DNA of 64,000 bases from Ceratopteris richardii (Eukaryota; Streptophyta; Polypodiopsida; Polypodiales; Pteridaceae): assembly GCA_020310875.1 (NCBI GenBank), contig CM035413.1, positions 167,612,996 through 167,676,995 on the forward strand. Reading direction: 5' to 3'. Below are positions 1 through 10,265 of the stretch, one piece after another. Positions within the stretch are counted from its first letter, which is position 1. The number at the start of each line of letters is the position of its first letter. The notes beneath the pieces were generated by a model. It saw only the letters and a program-made list of their open reading frames with translations, did not search any database and had not been told where the DNA came from. Position numbers and translations under genes: made by a program.

Positions 1-316
1 TCAAGGACTCCTTGGCTTGCACAAAATGGAGCTACAAAAATGTGAAATGATATTTACAATGATTGTTAGTGATAAAAATCACTGTTGTTGTAGGGATTTC
101 TTCTAGTGATCTGCCATACATATCTTCGAGCTCCCTACTTTCTCTTCCTCCCTGCATGTCCATCTCTTTGATCTGCATTAGTGTCTTGAAAAAATATTGG
201 CCTACTTGCCAGATCTTCTTTGACTGCCCTGTTTGCTTGTGCTGTCCCTTCGCTCTGACTCCCCTCTTTGACTTTCACGTCTTGTAAGTCCTGGTGTACC
301 AAGACTACTGCCAACA
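1..316 (-). repeat. Degenerate family-1 Gypsy LTR, U3 part, minus strand
   Basis: The minus-strand reading of 1-100 matches the U3 segment of the intact LTRs at 20906 and 37608, including the block around CTCCATTTTGTGCAAGCC and the preceding TTTTTATCACTA stretch. The right edge, CTACTGCCAACA at about 305-316, equals the outer end of the minus-strand LTR ending at 10265. Only the U3 half lies in the window. It is strongly diverged, so it is an old copy. Confidence 0.6.
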
Positions 317-836
317 CAACCTTTAATTTTTCAAAACCTCTACACCAATTAAAAGTGATTCTCATCACTAAACACCATTGTAAATACCATTTCATCTTTT
401 TGTAGCTCCATTTTGTGCAAGCCAAGGAGTCCTTGAGCTTGAGGAGCTTTAGAAGTATCTACCTGCCAATTTTCATATTTTTTAGATCTCGTTTGAGCCC
501 TCTAATAAGCCCTGGAACCTAATTTTTAACTAGGCCGAACACTAGGTCTGAACAGGGCCAAAGCTAGTCAAAAACTATAAAAGGAGCTAGAGATCTCATT
601 TTTGGGGTTAGATTGTAATTGAAACAAACTGGTAAGGGCTTTTTGAAAGTAAACTAAGAATTCCATTGCTTCTCCCTCTTTGTCTTGCCGTGTGTGCGCG
701 TGTGTGTGTATGTGTGTGCATGCTTGTGTGCTTCTCACTCACGCACTTGTGCCTCCACTTGCTCGAGGTCTTCATACCATCCTCACGTCTTCCCGGATTG
801 ACATTAAAGGAGGTGCTACTCATCACTGAGCTACAG
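317..836 (+). repeat. Degenerate family-1 Gypsy LTR, plus strand, first ~70 bp missing
   Basis: Landmarks of the intact LTR follow in order: the TGATTCTCATCACT block near 355, CTCCATTTTGTGCAAGCC near 407, an AACTAGGCCGAACAC block near 528, a TATAAAAG box near 576, the GT-rich tract at about 690-722, and GGATTGACATTAAAGGAGGTG near 795. The canonical GAGCAACA end is not recognisable. Copia RT coding sequence begins immediately afterwards, so this LTR appears to sit in a Copia element. The exact right border is uncertain by about 10 bp. Confidence 0.65.
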
Positions 837-837
837 G

Positions 838-1512
838 AAGTATCAGTCGTTAGTAGGAAGCTTAATCTATGCTACACTAACAAGACCTGATCTTAGTTAT
901 GCAGTGGGAGTTCTCTCACAGTTCATGCATTGTCCGAAGGATCAACATTGGGTTGCAGGACAAAGAGTTCTTAGATACATCAAAAGAACTATAAAGGAAG
1001 GATTATATTATCCTTTTACGTCAGATATAAAGTTGAGAGCATTCAGTGACTCAGACTGGGCAGGAAGTCAAGATGACAGAAGATCAACACATGGGTATAT
1101 GATATACCTAGGAGATAAGCTAGTGAGCTGGTGTTTGAAAAAACAACACACAGTGGCTTTATCGTCAACAGAAGCCGAATATAAAGGACTTGTAGAAGCA
1201 GCCAAAGAAGTGATATGGATGCAGACCTTGTTTAAAAGCATGGGTATGGATCAAGGTATACATATCATACATGGAGATAATATGAGCTCGTTGTATCTTG
1301 CAGCAAATCCAGTATTTCATGCAAGAACAAAGCACATAGAGATTCAGTATCATTTCCTGAGGGAAAAGGTGATGGAGAAGGAGCTAGAAATTGTATACAC
1401 TCCGACAAAAGATCAAATTGCAGATATTTTGACAAAGAGTTTGGATGGAACAAAGACAAACAGATTCAAAGAAATGGCAGGTATTAAAGAAAGAAAAATA
1501 TATGAAAGATAG
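838..1512 (+). pseudogene. Copia-1 RT end and RNase H, 5'-truncated
   Basis: This frame encodes the last part of a Ty1/Copia reverse transcriptase and the whole RNase H. It opens with the conserved YQSLVGSLIYATLTRPDLSY segment, then VGVLSQFMHCP. RNase H follows, with its first Asp in AFSDSDWAG, the Glu in ALSSTEAEY, the Asp in IIHGDNMSS, and the terminal HARTKHIEIQYHFLRE and QIADILTKSLDG blocks. The frame is open to a stop at 1510-1512. Gag, protease, integrase and the RT catalytic core are absent because the sequence is cut by LTR material at 836. RNase H degrades the RNA strand of the cDNA hybrid in the particle. The copy cannot act on its own. Confidence 0.85.
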
Positions 1513-1530
1513 GAAGATGCAAATTAGTGA

Positions 1531-1542
1531 TTGAGGGGGAGC
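1531..1542 (+). other. Polypurine tract of Copia-1
   Basis: TTGAGGGGGAGC lies 18 bases after the RNase H stop and directly before the 3' LTR. This is the standard primer for plus-strand DNA in plant Copia elements. Confidence 0.75.
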
Positions 1543-2644
1543 TATTGAAGAATCACTCACGAATTTGACATACAGACAGACATAAAGATAAAGAAAGATA
1601 AAGAGAAGCAGAATCAAGTATTCAGAAAAATCAAAGCCTTAGTGAAGGGACAAACTCACGACTGTAATGTACAGCGTAGAAACTTCGAGAATTAGAGTTT
1701 GTTACACCGGATCAAAACTGTATATAAAGAGAGACGAGAATAGAAAAAGTAGAGTGAGAGTGTGAGTGAGAAGAGCGTGTCGTATGAATAGAGCGCATAT
1801 AAAAATCAAGAATAGGTCTAGAAGATGCCAGAGATTGCGTATGTAAAGATGAATAACAGAAACCTGAAATGTCAGGTATTCATGTGAGAGAGATGGTAAG
1901 AAGAAACTACTCAGTATAGGAGAGTTTCCATAGCTTGAGCAGGAAGAGGCCAAGCTAGTTTTGTACACATCTTCTCTAATAGAAAACACATGTTCATGTG
2001 GAAGTTACACGCATTCTTTGTATGTGAAGAAACCTGAGTATTTTCATGTTACGGTATAAAGTTAGTTAACAGTTACAGTTTTCTCAGTAAACGTATTTTT
2101 CGGTCAGTTACAGTTCTTTCAATAAACGTGTTTTCCGATAGAACAACGAAGTAGATCTCACAGAATAATGTAAAGTTGTGTATGAGAGATATCTTACTTT
2201 GTAGCTAGACTTCTCTACTATCAGTTCATCAAAGATTCCGATGAAATGGATATGTACACAGAGTACAAAGTTTGACCGGAAAGAGGCACTCAGAACTGGT
2301 GAAGTTTTTCCTTAAACTTCAGAAAAGTTCATTCAGTGAAGCAAGTTCACGCATCACTTCTTTACTTCATGTATATTCACTTGAAGTAATTACAAATAGA
2401 ATTGCAGTTGATTCCGGTAAGATTCCAGTATAATTACAGTGACAGTCCGGTGACATTTTGGTGAAGTTCCAGTGGAATTTTCAGTAAATTCAAAACACAG
2501 TCTTATATGTTTTAGTGACAGTAACTTTGCTAAGCTACTGCTGATTATGGAGGTGTTCTAATATCACTCTAGCTTAGCCAACTTCAATGGCGCGGCGAAT
2601 TCCGCAGGCTTGATAAGGTTTGAGCCTTTGTCGCGTCACCAACA
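1543..2644 (+). repeat. 3' LTR of Copia-1
   Basis: The LTR starts TATTGAAG (expected TGTTGAAG, one change) after the polypurine tract and ends CACCAACA at 2644. There the sequence changes abruptly to minus-strand Gypsy integrase. A TATATAAAG box at about 1720 fits U3. The TGTTG...CAACA inverted ends support both borders. It is about 1.1 kb with no ORF of note. Confidence 0.7.
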
Positions 2645-5600
2645 TTCAGCATGTGAACCCTTGGCTAGGGGATTAATAGGACCTACAAAGTCTATTCCCC
2701 ACTTAGAGAATGCACATCCACCCATCATAGGTTTCAATGGCATCTCATCTTTATGTATAGGATACTTGGTTCGCTGAGAAACATCACACCTCTTCACATA
2801 GGTATGTGCATCCATGTGAAGTGTGGGCCACCAGATGCCTGCAAATAGTATTGCCTTGATCACCCTGTCTGGACCAAAGTGTCCTCCTGCTACACCTTGA
2901 TGAGCAATTTCCAAGATCTTAAGATGCTCACTCTCATGGACACATAATCTGAGGTAACCATCTTTGCCATGCTTGTATAAGTTATCTCCAATGAGTGAAT
3001 AGTCTAGGGCTTCTTGTTCTAAACTTCTTTGCCTATCCAAAGTCATGTCTTGAGGGAATGTTTCCATCCTCAGGAAAGCTACTAATGGTTCACTCTAGTC
3101 TAGTACTAGAGACACTTGGTACAGAGTAGCGTGCTCCACAGGTGGTCTAATACGATAGACTGGGCATTCCTTGCACAACCTATGAACATCTGCTTCCATA
3201 GTTGGCCAATGCACTCCAAGTCTCCTTAGTGTCTGTAGGGTTCTTTGCCTTGAGTAGTGTTGCTCTAATGCACCTACATGTGCTAATTGCAACCACTTAG
3301 CGTACTCATCCTCTTCCACACAACAAGATAATATTCCTTGATCCATGTACTTGTACATGCTCCTTGCCATGATATGGTACTTCTGGGACTTTACTACCTC
3401 CCTTTCTTGAGTGTTTACTACTGGATGTTTAGGCCCATATGTCAATACTAGCACTAAGGTCTTGGCCCACTGTGGGATGACTTCCAAATGAAACAAGTAA
3501 GCATCAGGAAGGTCATATAATACTCCTTGTGGGGCCTCTCCGGATGTAAGCCTGGAGAGGTAGTCTGCTCTCAAGTGAGTTTTGCCTTTCCTCACCACTA
3601 CCTCAAAGTCATGTTCCATTAGTAAGAGAAACCATCTTACTAATCTACATGTATTGCATGGCTTGTTTACTAAGTATAGTAGTGCTTGATGATCGGTAAA
3701 AAATTTAAACTTATTTGCAAGAAAATAGTGTCTAAACTTTTTAACCACATATACCATGCTTAATCCTTCTCGTTCGGTGGTCGTATAGTTTCGTTCAGCT
3801 ACATTCAACTGTCTACTTGCATAAGCAATTGGAAGATCCATATTACCTTCACCCCTAGGTTGTGCTAGCACACATCCAATAGCATAATTGGATGCATCCA
3901 CATGGACATGAAAGGGCTTATTCCAATCTAGTGTAGTCAAGATTGGTGCTGAACATAATCACCGTTTAAGCTCATTGAAGGAGTTCTCACATTCATCAGT
4001 CCACTCAAAATTGGTCAAAAGTCTGTACAGAGACTTTGCAATGATGGCATACATGTGTATAAAACGTTGGTAATAGCCACAATGCCCCATGAAAGCTTGC
4101 ACTTCCTTGACATTCTTTGGCCTAGGTAGTTTTGCAATGGCTCTCACTTTCTCCTCATCCGTGGATATGCCATTCTTTGACCATGAAAACACATTTTCTG
4201 GGTTCAAGCAGACTTGATATTCTCTACATTTGTCAAAGATTTGCCTGAGTTCAGGTATATGTGTCTGTCTAATGTTGGAATGAGCACAAAGATCATCAAA
4301 ATTGACTTCTAATTTCTTCCTCAAGAATTCTTTAAATACATGGCACATCAGCCGCTAAAAGGTAGTTGGCGCATTGGTAAGCCCAAATGGCATTACTTGA
4401 AAGGCAAATATGCCCCACTCTGTGGCAAAAGCCATCTTATGTTGATCTTGTGGAGCAATGGCTACTTGATTGTAGCCAGAAAATACATCAAGGAAGGTGT
4501 ACACTTCCTTTCCTGCTACTCGTTCTAGTAGATGCTTGGTAATTGGAAGCGGATAGTTATCTCGAATTGTGGCTGCATTAACCTTCTTCAAGTTAATGCA
4601 TACACGTAGCTTTCCATTCTTCTTGGGCACCAGTACAATGGGGATACCCACTCAATGTGCTCAATTTCATAGATGAATCCAGCTTCAACCAATCTATCTA
4701 TCTCTTCTTTGATCTTGGCAACATAACTATCATTATATGTGTATGGATTTTTCTTAGAGGGTTTGGCATCTGAAGTCATGGGGATAGTGTGTGAGCATAT
4801 GTCAAGATCTACACCTTTCAAGTCTTTGTAGCTCCAAGTGAATACATCTCTGTATTCTCTTAGCAAGGCTATCAACTCATACTCCTCTTCCTCATTGAGG
4901 TCATGTCCTATGTAGGTGCATCTTCTTCTCCTTGTTCTATGGATACAACTATTTTCTTGGTGGTTTTCTTGTTATCATAGGCCTACCCTGATTGGGCCTC
5001 ACGCTTAGGCATTCTTATCATGACTCTTCTATCATCTATCTCATACTTTTTGAAGTTTTTTGGGACCTCAAACAAAGATTCTTCTTCCTCCGGTGTGACT
5101 TCTTTCTTCTTTCTTTTCTTTCCCTCATTCTTAGGGGTCACTTGTGTGGTTAACCTTACATCATTTGTAAGCTCTTCATGTCTGTGAGGGTGAGCTTCTA
5201 CCTCATAGAAGTATTCTTCATCTGATGCAAAAGGTGGGTCCATAATGATTGACTCTAGATCCGAGTCACTTGCATCCTCGAATGCATCAATGCTAGGTTC
5301 ACACTCTTCCAGAACTGAATCTCCCATGATTGGATCTATTGTGAAGACTGAAATGTCATAGCCATCCTCATCACAATGGGGTGTCCATTGTTCTTCATTG
5401 ATGGCTACATCCATTGTTGCTAAAATTTCCACCCAACCATGAGGTTCAAACTCTTCATCAGGGAATACTATAGGTGCATAGGCCGGGTCTTGAACTGATC
5501 TATGGGTTTCCTTCGCACCTACCTCTCTAATTCTACTACTACTTTACACATCCATAAATGGGTGTCTTCATGCATCCATGAGGATCCTGATCCGATAAAA

Positions 5601-8600
5601 TGCACTGACTTAGTATCATCTCTGGCTCTATGGATGGGATTCCATTGGATGGGAGGGACTTCTCTATGCGAGTAATCCATGAGATTAACTTTGGTCATAA
5701 CACCTAAGTGTTGCAAGTACAAGGAATTGGTTCCCCAATCTTGTACCACTTGCAACTGCCACATAAATGGTCTTCCCAAAATCATCTCATAGGCATGATT
5801 ATTGCTAAAGTCACATATAGCAAAAGTATGCTCGAACTCCACACCACATGTAGTGAGAGTGATTCCTTTTAGAAATCCTAAGGGTCTCTCAATGTGACCA
5901 TCCGCCATCTGCACTTTCATTCTCATTGGCCTGAGTGTTGGCTTGCCCCAACACTTCCATAGAGAAGTGGTAGCAGTTGCAACTCCTGAGTCTCAGTCCA
6001 GAATTGCCTTGGTTGTGTATCCTTGATAAGTTATAGGGAGATAGGTGTTTCCTTCTTCTCCTTCACTCATGTCTCCTATCTTGTCCAAGGGTATTTCTGG
6101 CACCGTTCTAAGAGATCCTACCTGGGAGCGAGGTTTTGCTACCTTTGGCATTTGATTGGCTACATGTTTCCATATTTCTGGCCTAACCTTGAGTAACTCT
6201 TCTAAAGTGAGATTGCACTGCACTTTAGTGTTCTTTACAACCTCTGTGTTCCTAGGTATGACTGAGTCTTTGTTTCTTACCATGATCGTGGGTGCTCTCA
6301 TACAAGTAGACTTAGCTTCCCATGGGCCAGCAAAATGGGGTAGTTCCTGCAAAGAATTAGACTTGAAGTCTAATCTCTCATGAGATTGGGCACTATCCCG
6401 CTCTCCATATATGGAAGGGATGTCTTGTGAAAATTGATCATGCGCTTCATCCACAAGTTCAATGGGAGGAGGAACTTCACTCTCTTTAGCCCACTTCTCT
6501 TCTTGAATCTCTCGTAGGAATTCTGGTGAGTACCGCATAGAAGAAGATGTGTCTGGTTCTGTGGAGTTAGGCACATAAGCTTCCTGGGCAGGAAGGCTTA
6601 TTCTTTCACTTGCCTTGGCGGGGTCCTTTTTTTACTATGCAATTAGCCTCTCCAATCTCTCTAGCAGTCCATCAAAGTGCAACTGCGTCTTAGCTGAACT
6701 AGAGAAGTTAAAGAGGCGACTGGCTTCAAACATGGTTTGAGCCAATTCCAGCATCTTAGCACAAATTTTAGTTCGTTCAAGCTCTAGTTTGGCTCTAGGG
6801 TAACACTTTTCATGATCCGTTACGTTTGGCCCTTCTTGGATTTTGGCCTGATATGCTTTAAGCATCATGTATATGTCCTCGGGAGTGGGATCTACTAAGA
6901 CTGATCCTGCTCTAGGGGATGGTGGGATTCTATGAGGCGGGTTGGAAGGTGATGGATTGGATGGAGATGGGAATGGTGGTGGTGGGGTAGTGTGAGAGTG
7001 AGTTTGAGATGTGAGTTCAATTACCTTGGCTTTCATCTCTCTTAGACTTTCTTCGAGTTCACTCATCTTCTTTGTCCATTGCCTTTTCATTCTCTTGTGG
7101 CTATCCTTCCAAGCTCTGGTCTTCTTCTTGGTTATGCTCTCGGTTTCACTAACCTCGAAACTCTTTTCTTGGCCTAATCCTTGGTTTTGCTGCGTAGCTC
7201 GAGCTCTAGTGACCACTTGCACTGGTGCAGTGGAAGTTACCCTCCCTGAAGAGTCTATGACTAACCCAATAACATTAATATGAGTGATTTTTGGCATGTT
7301 ATTGGGGTTCTTTGGGCAGTCTCGTAAGAGATGCTCCTTTCCGCAATCCTGACACCTTGAATTCTCATGGATTGGGATTGTGTGGAGGCAAGCAAGGGCA
7401 ATCACGAATAAGGTGATCTCCCTAACATCCATAGCATGGTCCTCTAGGAAATGGGGGTCTTACCTACCTAGGTTGAGGTCTACAGTTGGGGTTTGCATAC
7501 ATGACATTTGCATACTCAAGCTCCCGACTAGGTTCACTCGAGTCTTCATAATAGTATGACTCATTATGCTCAGGTGACTGCATGTAGTAAGCTTGTGGGC
7601 TATCAATGTGAGTAGAGTCAAAACTATGATCACTAGGGTCACTTTCTGAAAGCAATGGTGTTACTAGCACTATGGCCCTATTCAGGTTCTCTTATGCCAC
7701 CACGTACTTCACTCAAATCACATTGGATGGGGTTGGAGGTTGCTGTGCTAGAACTGGTTGAGGTCTCTGCTGCCCTTGATAGGGTGGCGGATAGGGTTGC
7801 TAAGGCCTACCATACTGCTATGGTGGATACTGATTCTGGTACCTGCCCTGTTGTGGATATGGTTGAGGATAATTTTGTCTCTAGTTTGTTTGTTATAGGG
7901 GCAGTCTTATGCGGTATAGTTGGTGTATCTTCACTCTATGGTGCAGTACTGGCTACGAGGATTCACTTGGGGTTGAGCCATAATGGGACATACATTCGGC
8001 GTATGGTCACGTCCACAAGTATAGCATCTTTTCACTGGGGCAAACCTTGGTATTTGTTTACTAGAGACTCCTAGCTTTTGAGCTACTTTCTCAGCGAATT
8101 CCTCAATAGATGTGGATTGCGAGGAAGAGAGGCTAGTAGAACTATCAGCTAAGTTGGCCTCAAGGTCCTAGTGTGTTCCCTAGGCCTTGGCAAAGGAAAA
8201 TCATCAGCATTTCTTTGGTTTCTTGGGGCTCTAGGTCTCTCAATTTCTTCTCTATCCATCTCTGTTCTCATCCTTTCTCTTCCCCAGGGGTTGGCAAATC
8301 TTACCTCTGCCCTATCTCTACTTTTGTCCCTTTGAGCTCCATGAGCTTGGGATGTTCCAGCTCCTTGGTGGCCATAAGAGACATTAGATCTTGGTTGGGG
8401 AAAAATAAATTCACCCTTCCAAGTGTAGGGAAGCCTACCATGCTCTGTGACCACAAAGATCCTCTCTGAAGTATTGTCTAGGTAGGTTACTTTGCCTAGA
8501 CTATCAGGATCTTTGAGCTCATAGATCGTGATCGTTCCTACCTCATTCGGCTGATCAAGCTTATAACTCCAAAATGCTTCATCATTCTCTCGGTTCAAGA

Positions 8601-9171
8601 GCAGATCTATGCTCTTATTGTCCTGGGGCACCCACTCAAGTGTGATAATTCTAGTGAGAACAGATTTGCCTTGAGGGGTTCTAGGCTCTCTTGCTAAGTT
8701 TCCTTGCTCTATGTCATCTATGTCTGCCTCTGGAATCACATTACCAAATTTATCTGTTCTATCCAGTTGGTTGGTGACTACGTACATTGTTCCTTCTTTG
8801 TCCAAGTATGCACCATTTTCAAACTTGTCTGCTGGATGTTCTAGTCCAATGGGTTGATCTAGGTTTTTGATCTGGACCACGGATCTTCTCAAGTCGTCCT
8901 CATAGATGCAAGCGCCTAATCGGTTGGTCCTAAGGTATTCCAGCTGCGTATTGTACGGGCCTTCAACCTTTTGCAAGTAAGCCACGCCTGAACTTCTTGT
9001 TGGTCTCTCCATTCCATGAGACATCTCTGATTCGCTAGTTTCAGAGCTAGGGTAGTGTGAATAATTGCTCAACTACTGGGCCCAAGACCTGGCAGTGCGA
9101 TTGACACTAGCCTCTGAAGACCTAAGACTTTGTCTATCTCTCCCTAGATGTCGTCCTGATCTAAGGTTCAT
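2645..9171 (-). pseudogene. Family-1 Gypsy gag-pol, decayed and truncated in integrase (element B)
   Basis: On the minus strand this reads as the element A polyprotein from its ATG (9171-9169, MNLRSG) to the start of the integrase core, where Copia-1 cuts it at 2645. Recognisable parts in order are the gag N-terminus, a zinc knuckle (CQDCGKEHLLRDC, near 7340), the protease region near 5990, RT (4290-4870), RNase H (3550-3940) and both HHCC zinc-binding domains (3150-3310 and 2780-2910). Damage is extensive: a TAG in gag near 9075, a TGA inside the protease active-site loop (5993-5995), a degenerate RT box (NFDD for YVDD, about 4295), several frameshifts, and loss of about 190 codons of the capsid-like gag core near 8150. 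It is a dead relic. Confidence 0.9.
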
Positions 9172-9588
9172 ATGCCTTAGTGAGCAATCCCAATTTTTAC
9201 CCAAGGTACGACCTCGTTGTAGATCAATTTGTATCTGTCACTTAGTTCTTTTTAGTTGATTATCGTGTTTATGCTCTTGTCTGATATCACATCACCAGGA
9301 ATGTTTAAGTGAAGTTTCGCACTTTAAGTTGATCGTACCATGTTAAGTTCTTTCCTTTAAGTTATCAATCACAAAGAGATTATGTTTCACCTTGAACTTG
9401 AGTGCTTAGGTAGTCTTCAACTTGATAGATGCCTATCATCATCCTGACTTACTTCTCGCACTACTCGCACTTAGCCTAAGCTAGGAGTTGACAAGGAGAG
9501 TTGAGAATGATCCAACCTCAAGATGCTTATCCCTTGCCCTTGTAAGCCCAGGAGGTGTGTTCCCAAGCCTGCTCTGACTCTTGCCTTG
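9172..9588 (-). other. Residual 5' leader of element B, without primer site or repeat array
   Basis: This stretch aligns with the last ~420 bp of the leader before gag in element A (from about 23045), for example the TCCTAGCTTAGGCTAA and GGAAAGAAC blocks. It directly abuts the LTR. The tRNA-Asp primer site and the CCATCGCGA array found in A and F are missing, a loss of about 1.45 kb relative to A. Confidence 0.75.
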
Positions 9589-10265
9589 TGTTGCTCTAGC
9601 ACAATGGTGAGAACCATGTTAAGAAGCTCCACCTCCTTAATGTCAATCCGTAGAAGAGATAGGAGTGATATGAAGATCGTTAATGTGAGATGTAGTGAGA
9701 GTGAAGGTGAGAAACATAGAGATGCACACACACATACACACACACATGAAGAAACAAGCAAGACACAATGGAATGTAGGAAAATATACTCTATTCCTCAA
9801 GATCTCAATCCCAAGCTCTAGCTCACTCTAGCTCATACAATTCTACACTAGCTAACCTCAAAAATGAGCTCTCTAGCTCTTTTTATAGATTCTAGACTAG
9901 TTTTGACCGGTTTCACATCTAGTGACCGGCATAGTTAAAAAATAGGTTCTAGGTGCTATTTGAAGGGGTAAACGATGTCTAAAAATAGCCAAAATTGGTA
10001 GGCTCGTTCTACCTAAGCTCCTCAAGCGGGAGGACTCCTCGGCTTGCACAACATGGAGCTACAAATTACAAAAAGGGTTTTTTCTATGTTACATATAGTA
10101 CAAAAGTGATGAAAATCGCTGTTGGAGGTTTTTGAAAAATATTTTAAAACATAATTGTTTGAAAAAATAATTCGACTGACTCCTTGCTACTTTGTTGTGC
10201 TCTATCTTTACATGCTTTTGTGTCGTCTATGCCTCTGGCTACTATGTCTCTGGCTACTGCCAACA
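9589..10265 (-). repeat. Family-1 Gypsy LTR shared by a tandem pair
   Basis: The ends are TGTTGCTCTAGC at 9589 and CTGCCAACA at 10265, the inverted termini of the family. The minus-strand TATA box is at 9880-9887, and the GT tract appears as CA repeats near 9725-9750. The LTR lies between an ORF2 relic (its 5' side on the minus strand) and a gag-pol relic (its 3' side), so one LTR serves two partial elements. The 677-bp length includes a short local duplication of the CTCTGGCTACT segment near 10230-10258. Confidence 0.88.
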
